Positions 7,591 through 7,984 of a DNA stretch of 7,984 nucleotides are shown piece after piece. Both the position numbers and the translations under genes were made by a program. Each line of letters starts with the position of its first letter. Within the stretch, counting starts at the first letter, position 1. Under the pieces are notes generated by a model that did no database searches, was not told the DNA's origin, and saw nothing but the letters and a program-made list of their open reading frames with translations. This DNA comes from Oscillospiraceae bacterium (lineage in GTDB: Bacteria > Bacillota > Clostridia > Oscillospirales > Ruminococcaceae): positions 1 to 7,984 of the forward strand of contig DXNX01000091.1 of the NCBI GenBank assembly GCA_019413245.1. The letters run 5' to 3'.

Positions 7591-7830
7591 TTGAGTAAAA
7601 GACATCTCATGCTGAAAGACCGCATGGAACTTGAAAGATTGTATGGAATAGGGTTCGGTGCGGCGGAGATCGCAACGAAGCTGAAAGTCCATCGCTCCAC
7701 TGTGTACAACGAGTTGAAGCGCGGAGACACCGGAGAGATGGACGAAAATGGGCGGTTTGGGTATAGCGCGGAGCTGGCGCAGCAGAGACTTCTTGAAAAT
7801 TACCGCCAGAGAAGAACGGCGAGAGCCTGA
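7591..7830 (+). CDS. Small helix-turn-helix protein, IS30-type HTH domain
   Basis: This 79-residue protein is nearly all one DNA-binding domain. Residues 6-45 follow the pattern of the HTH_38 domain at the N-terminus of IS30-family transposases: a first helix KDRMELERLYGIG, then AAEIATKLKVHRSTVYNELKRG as helix-turn-recognition helix. YSAELAQQRL (58-67) matches the helix that follows in that family. The DDE catalytic part is absent: a clean TGA follows at 7828-7830, and the downstream frame starts a different protein. It is therefore either a free-standing regulator, as seen in mobile elements of gut Firmicutes, or a truncated transposase remnant. The intact ribosome site and tidy spacing to the next gene (20 nt) favour a real small gene. 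I counted 125 G or C in its 240 bases (52%), well below the arginine genes, which suggests a different origin. Confidence 0.75.
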   Translation: MSKRHLMLKDRMELERLYGIGFGAAEIATKLKVHRSTVYNELKRGDTGEMDENGRFGYSAELAQQRLLENYRQRRTARA

Positions 7831-7850
7831 CCAGGGAGAGGGGTACATAT

Positions 7851-7984
7851 ATGAAAGCCGCATACTGCGAAATCAAACGGGGCCGGAACTGCGTGACGGT
7901 CAATTACTATTCTAAGGAGGGATACGGCCTGGAGCTGGGCTGCCGCAAGCTGGAGCGGGAGCGCCGGGAGGCGTATGCGGCAAA
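7851..7984 (+). CDS. Unrecognised small gene, cut by window end
   Basis: ATG 7851 opens a frame that runs 44 codons to the end of the window without a stop. It is preceded by a purine-rich AGGGAGAGGGG at 7833-7843, with 7 nt to the start. The visible protein begins MKAAYCEIKRGRNC, continues with VTVNYYSKEGYGLELGC and turns strongly charged and helical (RKLERERREAYAA). Cysteines fall at 6, 14 and 31. I do not recognise it. It starts 20 nt after the HTH gene, so the two are probably co-transcribed, which suggests a role in the same element. Its visible length is too short to exclude a larger protein. Confidence 0.6.
   Translation, partial: MKAAYCEIKRGRNCVTVNYYSKEGYGLELGCRKLERERREAYAA

Noticed and set aside
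7591..7830. A complete IS30 insertion sequence
   Set aside because: Only the HTH domain is present; there is no DDE domain, and I found no matching terminal inverted repeats in the window.
7336..7863. A 175-codon minus-strand frame spanning the terminator and the HTH gene
   Set aside because: It crosses a clear terminator hairpin and two supported + strand genes and resembles no known protein.

Overview
The window looks like a GC-rich Clostridia (Firmicutes) chromosome, most like the Oscillospiraceae/Ruminococcaceae gut lineage (Faecalibacterium, Subdoligranulum or Gemmiger type). The reasons are strong AGGAGG-type ribosome binding sites before most genes, a heavy preference for C and G at third codon positions, an uncommon short form of ArgC, and an arginine-sensitive type of ArgB paired with ArgJ. 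The genus is an inference from family knowledge; no 16S or other marker is present.

Bases 1-6797 are an arginine biosynthesis cluster, all on the + strand, in the order argG (5' end outside the window), argH, argC, argJ, argB, argD. ArgJ moves the acetyl group from N-acetylornithine back to glutamate. ArgB phosphorylates N-acetylglutamate, ArgC reduces the phosphate to the semialdehyde and ArgD transaminates it to N-acetylornithine, so these four form the acetyl-recycling ornithine cycle. ArgG and ArgH convert citrulline plus aspartate to arginine plus fumarate. The step between the halves, ornithine carbamoyltransferase (argF), is not in the window, nor is a dedicated N-acetylglutamate synthase. 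Spacing from argH to argD is tight (21-39 nt), consistent with one transcript. A strong hairpin without a U-tract sits in the only large internal gap, between argG and argH. An intrinsic terminator closes the cluster after argD.

Bases 6848-7557 hold an independent unit. An extended -10 promoter overlaps the 3' arm of the argD terminator and is followed by a 172-residue protein I do not recognise and a long, nearly perfect terminator hairpin.

From about 7490 to the end base composition falls and gene style changes. A 79-residue helix-turn-helix protein, resembling the N-terminal DNA-binding domain of IS30-family transposases but with no catalytic domain, starts with TTG. It is followed 20 nt later by a small unrecognised gene that runs off the window. 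This may be the edge of an integrated mobile element or prophage. I saw no tRNA, rRNA, CRISPR array or complete insertion sequence.
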